Below are positions 1 through 8,144 of a DNA stretch of 33,342 bases, one piece after another. Both the position numbers and the translations under genes were made by a program. Source of the stretch: CAZTJA01 sp964613745 (GTDB taxonomy: Bacteria > Desulfobacterota > Desulfomonilia > Desulfomonilales > Desulfomonilaceae); assembly GCA_964613745.1 (NCBI GenBank), contig CAZTJA010000024.1:1-33342 (forward strand), in the 5' to 3' direction. The first letter of the stretch is position 1. Each line of letters begins with the position of its first letter. Below the pieces are notes generated by a model. The model ran no database searches, had not been told where the DNA came from, and saw nothing but the letters and a program-made list of their open reading frames with translations.

Positions 1-372
1 GACTGCTTTTACCAGCATCTTGCCTCCGAGATGTCGGATCTATCTTAGTTAGATGGCTCAAACTAAGTTCTAATATTCTGTATATCCTTTGTCAAGCTCA
101 TAAATTATCAGAACGGAAACAAATTTGGGGATTCAGGATGGTAAAAAAAATATGCAGAAAATGAAACGGACCGCCTATAGTCTTGTTAGCTAATCAATCC
201 TGTGAGATAGGGGAATATATGTGGAAGCTCATTGAAAGTGCAGGGCAAGGATTATGTGTACAGCGACAAGGTAGGGCTTTGGGGGGGTAAACTCCTGCAC
301 CCTCAATGGCTTTGATGAACTCTTCGTATTACCGAACGGAATATTTCAAGTCGCGCGAAAACAGTTTGCCGG
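1..372. other. Intergenic stretch, no gene recognised
   Basis: No open reading frame with a plausible start, Shine-Dalgarno sequence and family resemblance was found on either strand. The stretch lies downstream of the minus-strand methyltransferase. Short readable peptides occur in the plus frames around 245-360, but stops interrupt them and I cannot assign them to a family. They could be the remnant of a decayed gene or chance. No clear terminator was seen behind the methyltransferase. Confidence 0.4.
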
Positions 373-1008
373 TCAACCACGTCCAAGAGTTCTCGCCGTG
401 TCTACTTTAGCGGCTCTCAACAGATAACCGGAATCTCCGTCTTCAAGTAAATTAGTTTCTAGACCCACATCTTTCATCATCATGCGCAGTTCATTCTCTT
501 CAGGGAGCATATCCATAAGCACCGCGGGATGCGTTTTGCGATGTAAGTCATTCACCCACTGAGAGTTCATCAAGTGAAAAATGATAAATGTGCCGCCTTC
601 GCCGAGCGCATTTGACAAATGCCGAAGCACTCGCGGTTTGTCGTCAAAGTGCGGGAACACATTGTGGCAAATAACTAAATCGAATGATTCTCTATTCAAC
701 ACTAGTTCCTCAACGGGAAGACAATAAATCTCCGCCTGAGGTAATTCGCGCAGGTTTCGTCTGCAAATATCAATCATTTTCATGCTGATATCCGACGATA
801 GTACCAGGCCGGACTTTCCGACTCTTTCGGCCAGAATACGAGTCAACCTCCCGGTACCGCAACCAGGTTCAATAACCCTCATGCCTTCGGCTAACCCCGA
901 TAAGCGCAGCATCCGCTCGATCTTTCGCACTTCTTCCTGCGAGTAATCAGCGGATGCCCAGGGAGCCGAGATCTGCGAATCAAAAAAAGCCGATTTTTCC
1001 GTATTCAA
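373..1008 (-). CDS. Class I SAM-dependent methyltransferase
   Basis: The 211-residue protein has the Rossmann SAM-binding motif I VIEPGCGTGRLT near residues 45-56, an acidic motif II (SSDIS) about 25 residues later, and the post-II stretch FDLVICHNVFPHF. This is the UbiE/Methyltransf_11-type fold, and the length is usual for a stand-alone enzyme. No signal peptide is seen, so it should be cytoplasmic. The start codon is TTG with a weak upstream GAG. It begins 21 bases after the stop of the outer-membrane barrel gene, so the two are probably cotranscribed. The substrate cannot be told from the sequence. Its place next to a metal-complex ABC transporter makes methylation of an imported or secreted metal ligand a possibility, which is inference only. 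Confidence 0.85.
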   Translation of the reverse strand: MNTEKSAFFDSQISAPWASADYSQEEVRKIERMLRLSGLAEGMRVIEPGCGTGRLTRILAERVGKSGLVLSSDISMKMIDICRRNLRELPQAEIYCLPVEELVLNRESFDLVICHNVFPHFDDKPRVLRHLSNALGEGGTFIIFHLMNSQWVNDLHRKTHPAVLMDMLPEENELRMMMKDVGLETNLLEDGDSGYLLRAAKVDTARTLGRG

Positions 1009-1029
1009 TTTGTTACTCGCTGTGATCCA

Positions 1030-2739
1030 CTAGAAATCCACTTCTAGAGCTACTTCCGTACCGAAAATCGGGTCAATATTCCTGTCAGGCCTTATTCCCC
1101 AGTTATTTCGAGCAGTGGGAACATCCCAGTTCGGCACGGTTTTGTCTACACAGGCATAGTTGAACCATTTTCCTGGTTCCCAGTAGGCGCACATTATACC
1201 TAATGTGTATTTCTCGAGAAGTTTCCAATTAATTCCAGCCGTAACTTCCCAGCCCAAAGCATTGTCGGGAATAGTCGGCGCATTCAGGTTTTCTTGGTAA
1301 TTGACATGCGGTGTCCATTTTACACGGTCGTCAAGTTCCCCTGAGTTATTGACCGTAGTCGTTACAGTCGGCCTCTGGGCGGGCCTGACATATCCCCAGC
1401 TATGACCGTGGGATGAACGTTCAGCATACAGGAATGATGTATACAGGTTCAGGTTTGAAGCAAGGGCATAATCAAAACGGGTGGCCAAAACCCAGGCTTC
1501 ATTAATGTACCCGTTTACGTTCATATCAAAGGCATTGACTCCCGACCCATAAGCGTAGCCCAAGAGGTATGAATAAGGACGAAATACACCATAGGCGCCG
1601 AATCCCGGCTGATTGGTATACGATTGTTTGTTCATTTGTTTTCCGGCTCTTCGGTCAGCTCCGGGCATGTAAGCATAGAGCATCGAAATTTTTGCAGGAC
1701 CGGCAAATGCTCCAAATTCAGCCATGTATCGCAGAGATTCAACATATAATGGGCCAGTTGGAGCTGCTGGAGTGGCCCGATTCTGTCCTTTGTTGATCGA
1801 ATGCACCATGTCGTAGTAAAAAGCCAATTCAGTATTAAAGAAGAACCTGCCGTCGTTGTACTTCATGTACATCGTGCCCTGCTGCATAGACAAATCATAA
1901 GGGATGAAGCTTAAGCGATCCACCTGTCTGGACTGCGATTCAGGGCCCGCACGCCACCGCATTAGAGCCGTGAAATAGCCGATATTCACCGGACCGTTCT
2001 GGTAAACGAGAAAGAATCGGGATGCCAATTGTCTGATCCCGCTCTTGTCGGAAATATTGTAGTACGGGAATTCAGTAACTTTCAATTGAGGATTCGGTGC
2101 TCCTATCCAGTAGGGCCTTAAAGCGAAATTAAGTCGAAACGGTCCATAATTCGCATCCAAACCAAGTCCTTCAGTAGTGTTGTTATATTCACCATTGAAC
2201 TGAATTCCCGTTCCAAATGCTTCAGCTCGCTTCCCTAAAGCAATGATGCCCCAAGGTGTCTGAGCCGTTACCCACCACATCGTCCATTGCCCGTCGGATG
2301 TTGCTACATCGACTCCGGGGCGAGTATTTGTGAGGTAATCCGAGTTGATGGGATCGCCATATGCTCCAACTCGATATTTTGCTCGAAATCGTATCGCAGG
2401 ATTGATCCTGAATTCCGGCCACATTTCAAGGTTCTGATAATGTTTTACGGCATCAGTTCCGGAAGCAAATTCATTCCCGGATCTGCCGATCTGTCGTCCG
2501 AGCCACGCATTCACGGATGCAAAGTCACCGGTCTTTAAGCCGTATTTGCCGGCAGTTCCCTGGCTCCTATCCATATCATACGTTCCGAAAAACCCCTGAT
2601 TGCCTTGCTGTCCATAGTACTCGTAAATGTAGTTAAAGGTCGATTCCAGGCTAAATTCCCAAGCTAAGATCGGCAACTGAGATACATGTAAGACTGCCGT
2701 GATAACGACAGCAATGAAGATAGGACGGGTACGGTACAT
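1030..2739 (-). CDS. Outer-membrane beta-barrel (porin-like) protein
   Basis: The predicted product has 569 residues. The N-terminus (MYRTRPIFIAVVITAVLH...) is a signal peptide with two arginines and a hydrophobic core. The mature part is rich in alternating aromatic and polar residues and in Gly, Tyr, Trp and Asn, and it ends in Phe (EVDF), the usual C-terminal signal of outer-membrane barrels. I chose the ATG at 2739 because a GGGGAGAG Shine-Dalgarno lies just upstream. A longer reading from 2799 would place a charged stretch before the signal peptide. No TonB box or plug domain is evident, so it looks like a porin or alginate-export-type barrel rather than a TonB receptor. It sits between the binding-protein gene and the methyltransferase, and a separate promoter is visible upstream. 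The substrate is unknown. Confidence 0.75.
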   Translation of the reverse strand: MYRTRPIFIAVVITAVLHVSQLPILAWEFSLESTFNYIYEYYGQQGNQGFFGTYDMDRSQGTAGKYGLKTGDFASVNAWLGRQIGRSGNEFASGTDAVKHYQNLEMWPEFRINPAIRFRAKYRVGAYGDPINSDYLTNTRPGVDVATSDGQWTMWWVTAQTPWGIIALGKRAEAFGTGIQFNGEYNNTTEGLGLDANYGPFRLNFALRPYWIGAPNPQLKVTEFPYYNISDKSGIRQLASRFFLVYQNGPVNIGYFTALMRWRAGPESQSRQVDRLSFIPYDLSMQQGTMYMKYNDGRFFFNTELAFYYDMVHSINKGQNRATPAAPTGPLYVESLRYMAEFGAFAGPAKISMLYAYMPGADRRAGKQMNKQSYTNQPGFGAYGVFRPYSYLLGYAYGSGVNAFDMNVNGYINEAWVLATRFDYALASNLNLYTSFLYAERSSHGHSWGYVRPAQRPTVTTTVNNSGELDDRVKWTPHVNYQENLNAPTIPDNALGWEVTAGINWKLLEKYTLGIMCAYWEPGKWFNYACVDKTVPNWDVPTARNNWGIRPDRNIDPIFGTEVALEVDF

Positions 2740-2820
2740 ACCATCTCTCCCCATGTCGCGCGTCACCGGCGGACGGAGGCGCGCAAAATTAAAATACATA
2801 GCATCAAGTGTGATGAATTA

Positions 2821-2850
2821 TATTAAGGTAGCACTAGGGGAGAGTGTCAA
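2821..2850 (-). promoter_or_regulatory. Candidate sigma-70 promoter of the barrel gene
   Basis: On the minus strand a perfect -35 box TTGACA (2850-2845) is followed after 18 bases by TTAATA (2826-2821). It lies about 80 bases upstream of the chosen barrel start. This suggests that barrel and methyltransferase can be transcribed separately from the ABC operon. Only sequence resemblance supports it. Confidence 0.5.
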
Positions 2851-2906
2851 GAACTTTTTACTTGAAATGGGTCTTTTTCGAATAGCTCAAACAAGAAGCC
2901 CGCCTA

Positions 2907-4004
2907 TTATTTTGGCCGATTCACGAATTCAGGAACGCTGCCCAAAGAACCGAAATCCTTTTCCATTGAATCATAAACGGATTTTCCATAGAAAAACGTA
3001 AATATATCATCCGTTTTAGTCTTTAGGTCTATGTCTTCAAATTTGCCGGGATGTAGTATTTTTCCAATTGCGTACGAATCTGCAATCGCCGTGCTGACAT
3101 TTGTCACGTAGTAGTTGAACGGATATACGACAAACACGTTCTTTGACCGGAAAGCCTCAAGACCCGAGTAATATTCCGGCTTTCTTTGATAGTCTTGCTC
3201 TACCAACGAAAGGCCGCCTGCATCTATGAAAATGATGTCAGGATTCCACTCCAGTAGCTTTTCTCTATCCACAAAAACATGATCCTTAGGACTGATTTTT
3301 TTTGCGAGATTATTTGCGCCAAGCCATTCAAGGGGTGTGTATGATCCATCGGAACTCTCTATGGCCTGAGATCCTTTGAACCCGATTGCGCCCACATAGA
3401 CCGACTTGTCTTTGGAATCGGATGCGGTCGCAACCCGACGGCTGAGGTCTTTTCTGGAACTCTCAATAAAGTTAATCACCGCATTTGCTCGATCTTCCGC
3501 TCCAAGTACTTTGCCCGCAACGCGGAGCGAATCGTATAGAAGCTCATCGAATGAAGCAAATCGTCCATGCGTAAGTATCACCACGGGAATACCAAGCTTT
3601 TTTTGCATCGCATCCGCGTTCACCGGATCCATATAGGAGACGAAAATTACATCAGGATTCACCCGAAGTACCGCTTCCAGATCAGGTTCTTTATTGGTGC
3701 CGGCAGGGCCGCCAGGACCAATGACGGGGAGCTTGGTTAATTCGGGGTAGGCAAGAATATAAGGACGCCCGGACAGGCGGGTTTTTTCAAACTCCTCTAC
3801 TCCAACAACTTTCGATGTCGCTCCCAGATAAACTACCTGCCTCAGACTTCCCGGACCCAATGCGATGATACGGCTTGGATTGGTTTTCAACGTAACGGTT
3901 CTTTTTCCCATATCTACAACGGTAATTTCTTCAGCGCTGACGGATAGGGCACAGATTGAGAAAATAATTAATGCAGCTATGCCGAATACGGTAAGTTTTT
4001 TCAT
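2907..4004 (-). CDS. Periplasmic metal-complex-binding protein of ABC importer
   Basis: This 365-residue protein has a cleavable signal peptide ending near SVSA-EE and no clear lipobox, so it is probably a soluble periplasmic protein. The mature part has the FepB/BtuF/TroA-like layout: an N-terminal lobe with PSRIIALGPG, then DLEAVLRVNPDVIFV, and a C-terminal lobe with LLEWNPDIIFIDAGG. Such proteins deliver siderophores, haem, cobalamin or oxyanions to FecCD permeases. I chose the ATG at 4004, whose bases overlap the ATPase stop as TGATG; a TTG one codon earlier is the alternative. It is the third gene of a tightly overlapping permease-ATPase-binding protein operon. The cargo cannot be assigned from sequence. 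Confidence 0.85.
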   Translation of the reverse strand: MKKLTVFGIAALIIFSICALSVSAEEITVVDMGKRTVTLKTNPSRIIALGPGSLRQVVYLGATSKVVGVEEFEKTRLSGRPYILAYPELTKLPVIGPGGPAGTNKEPDLEAVLRVNPDVIFVSYMDPVNADAMQKKLGIPVVILTHGRFASFDELLYDSLRVAGKVLGAEDRANAVINFIESSRKDLSRRVATASDSKDKSVYVGAIGFKGSQAIESSDGSYTPLEWLGANNLAKKISPKDHVFVDREKLLEWNPDIIFIDAGGLSLVEQDYQRKPEYYSGLEAFRSKNVFVVYPFNYYVTNVSTAIADSYAIGKILHPGKFEDIDLKTKTDDIFTFFYGKSVYDSMEKDFGSLGSVPEFVNRPK

Positions 4005-4792
4005 CAATGGACTCCGTGTGAAGATATGGGTTTGCAGCAGTTGACGGGAATGACCACAGGATAACCTTCCACATGCTGAATGATGCTGTGAACGCCATAG
4101 ACTTCCTCGATAATGTCAGGGGTTATGGTGTCTTTAGGTCCAATGGTCCTAATTGAACCGTTTTTCAGCACGAGCAGCAGATCCGCAAAGCGTAGTGCTA
4201 GGTTGAGATCATGGATGGCGATGACTGCGGACATGTTCTTTGATTTTACTACCTTTTCGATTATGGACATGACTTCCAATTGATTACGCAAATCGAGGTT
4301 GCTTGTCGGTTCATCCAAAAGGAGAACACTCGGCTCCTGAGCCAGTGCTCTGGCTATCAATACTTTTTGCGCTTCGCCTCCGCTCAGGGAGGAAACAGGT
4401 CGCAATGCAAGATCCTGTAGTCCCATCAACGAAATGAGTTTTTCAACCTTCAATAGGTCCCCTTCGGAAGCCGACCAGCTAATGTGAGGTTTTCGTCCCA
4501 GAAGCACCGAATCAAACACGCTCATGTTTTCATCATGATGTTTCTGAGGTACATAGCCTATTTTTTGCGCTATTGCGGTTCGGTTTAACCTGAATAAATT
4601 TCTTCCTTCAAGGAGAACCGTTCCGGATCGAGGCTTGAGAATGTTGTTGATGCATTTGAGTAACGTAGATTTTCCGGCTCCATTTACTCCCAAAACCCCG
4701 AGAATTTGGCCGGGTGGAAGTTCAAAATCTATGTCCTGGAGTACTGGTCGGCCGTTATATCGAAAACTGACTTTGTTAACTGAAAGAATCAA
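4004..4792 (-). CDS. ABC transporter ATP-binding protein, FecE/BtuD type
   Basis: The 262-residue ATPase has Walker A GVNGAGKST near residues 35-43, the Q-loop in KIGYVPQKH, the signature LSGGEAQKV, Walker B VLLLDEPTSNLD and the H-loop AVIAIHDLNLAL. This is the FepC/FecE/BtuD class that powers FecCD-type importers at the inner membrane. The start is TTG, overlapping the permease stop as TTGA, and the stop overlaps the binding-protein start as TGATG. Translational coupling along the operon is therefore likely. The C-terminal tail after residue 225 has two cysteines and a histidine (CCKPISSH); whether these bind metal is unknown. Confidence 0.93.
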   Translation of the reverse strand: MILSVNKVSFRYNGRPVLQDIDFELPPGQILGVLGVNGAGKSTLLKCINNILKPRSGTVLLEGRNLFRLNRTAIAQKIGYVPQKHHDENMSVFDSVLLGRKPHISWSASEGDLLKVEKLISLMGLQDLALRPVSSLSGGEAQKVLIARALAQEPSVLLLDEPTSNLDLRNQLEVMSIIEKVVKSKNMSAVIAIHDLNLALRFADLLLVLKNGSIRTIGPKDTITPDIIEEVYGVHSIIQHVEGYPVVIPVNCCKPISSHGVH

Positions 4793-5886
4793 TTTGTATG
4801 CCCCCTAATGAGCAGATAGAGAAACAAAGGTGCTCCCATAAAAGAAGTGAGAACGCCCACGGGTAAGGTCCCTGAACTCACAAGAGTTCGACCCACGGTG
4901 TCCGCCAAAAGCAGGAGAAGTGACCCGATTATGCAACTGTGAGGAATAAGAAACCTGTGATCTCCCCCGACAAGTCTTCTGCCAATGTGGGGAGCCAACA
5001 ATCCCAGAAAGGCTATGACGCCTAGAAACGCCGTTACTAACGAAGCAATTAAGGCCATCAGAAACATACCCATTAATCTGCTTCGGTTAACGCTTACGCC
5101 AAGGCTTCTCGCTACGTCCTCCCCTGTGGAGAGCGCATTCAACTCCCATCTCTTTGAAAATGCGTAAACCGTGACAACTGATGCGCCGACGGCCAAAATG
5201 CCTATTTCCCGCCAGTTGGAACGACTTACGTCACCAAAACTCCAAAAGACCACGGATGCTATTTCGCCTTCGGTGGCAAAATATTGGATGAGAATTGTTC
5301 CCGATGTGAATAAAGATGAAAGGGCAACACCGGCTAAGATGACGGACTCAGCGGCCATTCTTTTGAGTCGGGCAAGAGCCAGGATAACAAGCGTTCCTGC
5401 CAGTGCTCCAAGGAAAGCGCAAATTGTGACGGAATATACGTTTCTGATGATTAATGACTTGGCTGCCCCTGTCTGCTGTAGCACGCCTGTTTTTGCCGCA
5501 GCAATTTCGGATCCGCCTGCTCCTAAGATTACAATTGCAAATGCCGCCCCAAAAGCAGCCCCTTGACTGATTCCCAGCGTGAAGGGAGATGCTAATGGAT
5601 TCTTCAGTAAGCACTGCATGACGGCACCAGAAAGCCCCAGACACCATCCTGCAATTATGGCCGCAAGAATTCTCGGCAACCGGATATTCCATACAATGAT
5701 TCCCGCTGAACCCTCCGTTTGCCCCACCAGAGTTGAAATAACCGTAAGTGGTGCAAGCTGATAAGAACCCTTGGATAGAGCAAAAACTGAGAGTAAGCAC
5801 AAGGCACACCCGAAAAAGAGAAACAGCAACAATTTCTTTCTTAAAGATTGAGAATATGCTGCAGCGATTGACCCCGGCTTAATCAA
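4789..5886 (-). CDS. FecCD-family ABC transporter permease
   Basis: The 365-residue protein is very hydrophobic, with about ten predicted membrane segments, and carries the family hallmarks IRLPRILAAIIAGWCLGLSGAVMQ and, late in the sequence, GVIAFLGLLAPHIGRRLVGGDHR. These are the BtuC/FecCD/FhuB signatures of inner-membrane permeases for iron-siderophore, haem, cobalamin and some oxyanion importers. It is first in the minus-strand operon. The start is TTG with GGGAGA about ten bases upstream; no suitable in-frame ATG is present. A palindrome (5921-5936) lies about 35 bases upstream and could be an operator. Confidence 0.92.
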   Translation of the reverse strand: MIKPGSIAAAYSQSLRKKLLLFLFFGCALCLLSVFALSKGSYQLAPLTVISTLVGQTEGSAGIIVWNIRLPRILAAIIAGWCLGLSGAVMQCLLKNPLASPFTLGISQGAAFGAAFAIVILGAGGSEIAAAKTGVLQQTGAAKSLIIRNVYSVTICAFLGALAGTLVILALARLKRMAAESVILAGVALSSLFTSGTILIQYFATEGEIASVVFWSFGDVSRSNWREIGILAVGASVVTVYAFSKRWELNALSTGEDVARSLGVSVNRSRLMGMFLMALIASLVTAFLGVIAFLGLLAPHIGRRLVGGDHRFLIPHSCIIGSLLLLLADTVGRTLVSSGTLPVGVLTSFMGAPLFLYLLIRGHTN

Positions 5887-5920
5887 TTATGATATGTCTC
5901 CCATGTTAAGGGTTGTTGCC

Positions 5921-5936
5921 ATTCTCATTCGAGAAT
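5921..5936. promoter_or_regulatory. Palindrome upstream of ABC operon, candidate metal-regulator operator
   Basis: ATTCTCATTCGAGAAT is a perfect inverted repeat of two 6-base arms with a 4-base spacer. It lies in the divergent region between the permease start and fmdE, nearer the permease. Its AT-rich GAGAAT/ATTCTC arms resemble half of a Fur-family box only loosely. Position suggests repression of the uptake operon, but the regulator is not known. Confidence 0.35.
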
Positions 5937-5990
5937 CATAAAATTATTTGCTGTTGGAATGTATTGAACAGGCTCAAATGAGTGCGACGA

Positions 5991-6052
5991 TTGTAGCACC
6001 AGTTTGCAACAGCCGCACCCTTTGTGGCATATTAGCAATGAATGTGCTACGA
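5991..6052 (+). other. Nested inverted repeat in the fmdE/ABC intergenic region
   Basis: GTAGCAC (5993-5999) pairs perfectly with GTGCTAC (6044-6050), and two more pairs including a G-U extend the stem in RNA. Inside are TTGC/GCAA arms and a CAC...GTG hairpin. The element lies between the divergent ABC operon and fmdE and could be a structured leader of fmdE or an operator. I see no cobalamin B12 box or other known riboswitch consensus. Confidence 0.35.
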
Positions 6053-6145
6053 TGTCAATCGCGAAGTATCTATACTTAGCGAAACAATGACCATCAGAAC
6101 TGAGCAAACGTAGATTTGCCGGACAAATTAACCAGGGGGATTAGA

Positions 6146-6751
6146 TTGACAAAAATTGTTGATTCCGATGACTGGAGAAAAGCTGTTGAGTTTCATGGTC
6201 ACATTTGTCCAGGACTCTCCATTGGTTTCAAAGCTGCAACTGCAGGGTTGCATTCCTTGAGAGAAAACAGGTCCGAAGATGAAGAAATAGTGGCAATTGT
6301 CGAAACGAATGCATGCGGAGCCGATGCAGTTCAAGTTCTTACCGGCTGCACCTTTGGTAAAGGCAATTTCATTTTCAGGGATCACGGCAAAAATGTTTAT
6401 TCATTCATAAGCCGCAAGACAGGGAAGGGGGTCAGAGTTGCGTTGAAAGCCGGAGCGTTTCAACCTGACGAAAGGCACCTGGAACTCATAGGTAAAATAA
6501 GGTCGGAAGCCGCCAACGAGGATGAAAAAGCAGAATTCAAGCGCATCCACACGGCGAAAAGCATGGAGATACTTGAAAAGGACTCCATCGAATTGTTCGA
6601 TATTAAGAACGTTCAGGAGCAAATGCCGGAAAAGGCACAGATAGAACCCTCAAAGAATTGTGAAAGATGCGGTGAGCCGACAATGAGTTCCAAGCTTCAA
6701 GCTCGCGACAGCTCGCTATTGTGCCGGACATGTGTAGGAACTGATATCTAG
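6146..6751 (+). CDS. FmdE family protein with C-terminal zinc ribbon
   Basis: The 201-residue product carries the FmdE hallmark FHGHICPGLSIGFKAA near the N-terminus and a conserved NACGADAVQVLTGCTFGKGN motif. His17, His19 and Cys21, together with the later cysteines, are likely metal ligands. The C-terminus has CERC...CRTC, a zinc ribbon. FmdE was named from the molybdenum formylmethanofuran dehydrogenase operon of methanogens, but bacterial members occur widely in anaerobes without that enzyme, and their reaction is not established. The TTG at 6146 has a good AGGGGG Shine-Dalgarno six bases upstream. A longer reading from a TTG at 6116 is possible but lacks one. It is divergent from the ABC importer and ends at a strong terminator. 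Confidence 0.88.
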   Translation: MTKIVDSDDWRKAVEFHGHICPGLSIGFKAATAGLHSLRENRSEDEEIVAIVETNACGADAVQVLTGCTFGKGNFIFRDHGKNVYSFISRKTGKGVRVALKAGAFQPDERHLELIGKIRSEAANEDEKAEFKRIHTAKSMEILEKDSIELFDIKNVQEQMPEKAQIEPSKNCERCGEPTMSSKLQARDSSLLCRTCVGTDI

Positions 6752-6787
6752 AAAAAAATCCGAGTCGTTTCTGACTCGGATTTTTTA
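6752..6787. terminator. Bidirectional intrinsic terminator between fmdE and ahcY
   Basis: TCCGAGTC and GACTCGGA form a perfect 8-base stem with a 6-base loop. An A tract precedes the stem and a T tract follows it, so it can end transcription of fmdE on the plus strand and of ahcY on the minus strand. Confidence 0.92.
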
Positions 6788-6809
6788 TGACAACATGGAG
6801 CGTGCTAAT

Positions 6810-8063
6810 TTAGGTGCCCATTTCCCATGACGACAGGTATTTTTCCTGCTCCTCGGTTAACTTATCGATTTGAATTCCCATAGCTTTTAATTTCAAACGA
6901 GCGATTTCCATATCGACTTCGCTGGACAGCTTGTGCACTTTTTTCGTCATTTCCTTGCCGTGTCTCACAAGATATTCCGAAGCCAATGCCTGGTTGGCGA
7001 AACTCATATCCATTACTGAGGAAGGGTGGCCTTCCGCAGCGGCCAGGTTGATGAGTCTCCCTTCTCCCAGGAGAATAAGTCTGCGACCATCTTTCATGGT
7101 GAATTCTTCGACAAAATCTCGCATCATTCTTCTCGAAACAGCCATTTCCTCTAATGACGGAATATCTATTTCAACATTAAAGTGTCCCGAGTTACAGATT
7201 ATTGCTCCGTCTTTCATGACCTCAAAATGTTCTTTGCGAATTACGCTTGTATCTCCGGTGACTGTGCAGAAAAAATCGCCCAGTTTTGCGGCTTCGGCCA
7301 TAGGCAGTACGTTAAAACCGTCCATCGCCGCTTCAAGGGCTCTCAACGGATCAACCTCGGTGACTATGACCTTTGCACCTGCACCGGAAGCCCGCATTGC
7401 AACGCCTTTTCCGCACCAACCATAGCCGGAAACTACAAACCAACTGCCGGCCATGAGACGATTGGTCGCTCTGAGAATTCCGTCCAACGTGCTTTGGCCG
7501 GTTCCGTAACGATTGTCGAAGAAGTGCTTAGTTTGGGAGTCATTCACTGCTATTACCGGAAAAAGGAGAACCCCCTTCGCGGCCATGCTTTTCAGTCGAA
7601 TTACGCCGGTGGTCGTCTCTTCCGTGCCGCCCAGCATTGTTTCGACAAGATCCGTTCGTTGGGAGTGGATCGTGCTCACAAGATCCGCTCCGTCATCCAT
7701 TGTGATATGGGGTTTTGGGTCCAGCACTGCATTTATGTGCTTGTAATACGTCTCGGTGTCTTCACCTTTTATGGAATAGACGTGATAACCTTCGCTCACG
7801 AGGGCTGCAGCTACATCGTCCTGGGTCGATAAAGGATTTGATGCACATACGTACAACTCGGCACCGCCGGCCGCAAGCGTCCTGACCAACGAGGCGGTCT
7901 CGGTTGTGACATGGAGGCAGGCTGCCAATTTTATTCCCTGGAGGGGCTTTTCTTTCGCGAAACGTTCTCGTATTAATTTCAAGACCGGCATATTACGCTC
8001 GGCCCATTCAATGCGCAGCTTTCCGCTTTCTGCAAGCGACAGGTCTTTTATGTCATAATCCAT
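6810..8063 (-). CDS. ahcY: Adenosylhomocysteinase (SAH hydrolase)
   Basis: The 417-residue enzyme hydrolyses S-adenosylhomocysteine to adenosine and homocysteine, removing the product inhibitor of methyltransferases. Diagnostic motifs are MDDGADLV, VNDSQTKHFFDNRYGTGQS around the substrate lysine and aspartate, the NAD-binding SGYGWCGKGVA (GxGxxG type) and NSGHFNVEID. The length matches the shorter form found in many bacteria and archaea. An AATGGAGATTTC leader gives a good ribosome site for the ATG at 8063. It begins 81 bases after the metK stop on the same strand, so the two probably form a SAM-cycle operon. The shared bidirectional terminator lies just after its stop. Confidence 0.96.
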   Translation of the reverse strand: MDYDIKDLSLAESGKLRIEWAERNMPVLKLIRERFAKEKPLQGIKLAACLHVTTETASLVRTLAAGGAELYVCASNPLSTQDDVAAALVSEGYHVYSIKGEDTETYYKHINAVLDPKPHITMDDGADLVSTIHSQRTDLVETMLGGTEETTTGVIRLKSMAAKGVLLFPVIAVNDSQTKHFFDNRYGTGQSTLDGILRATNRLMAGSWFVVSGYGWCGKGVAMRASGAGAKVIVTEVDPLRALEAAMDGFNVLPMAEAAKLGDFFCTVTGDTSVIRKEHFEVMKDGAIICNSGHFNVEIDIPSLEEMAVSRRMMRDFVEEFTMKDGRRLILLGEGRLINLAAAEGHPSSVMDMSFANQALASEYLVRHGKEMTKKVHKLSSEVDMEIARLKLKAMGIQIDKLTEEQEKYLSSWEMGT

Positions 8064-8144
8064 GAAATCTCCATTTCTTCTGGCGGCAAAGAGCGGACAT
8101 TCGGGCGCTCAGAGCTGTTGTCGTAATAAACTCCGAACGAGGCT

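Noticed and set aside
5171..5566. Plus-strand open reading frame inside the permease gene
   Set aside because: It is antisense to a conserved membrane-protein gene and has the composition of a shadow frame.
5887..6145. Cobalamin riboswitch in the importer/fmdE gap
   Set aside because: No B12 box or matching core could be read on either strand, so the nested repeat was kept only as an unassigned element.
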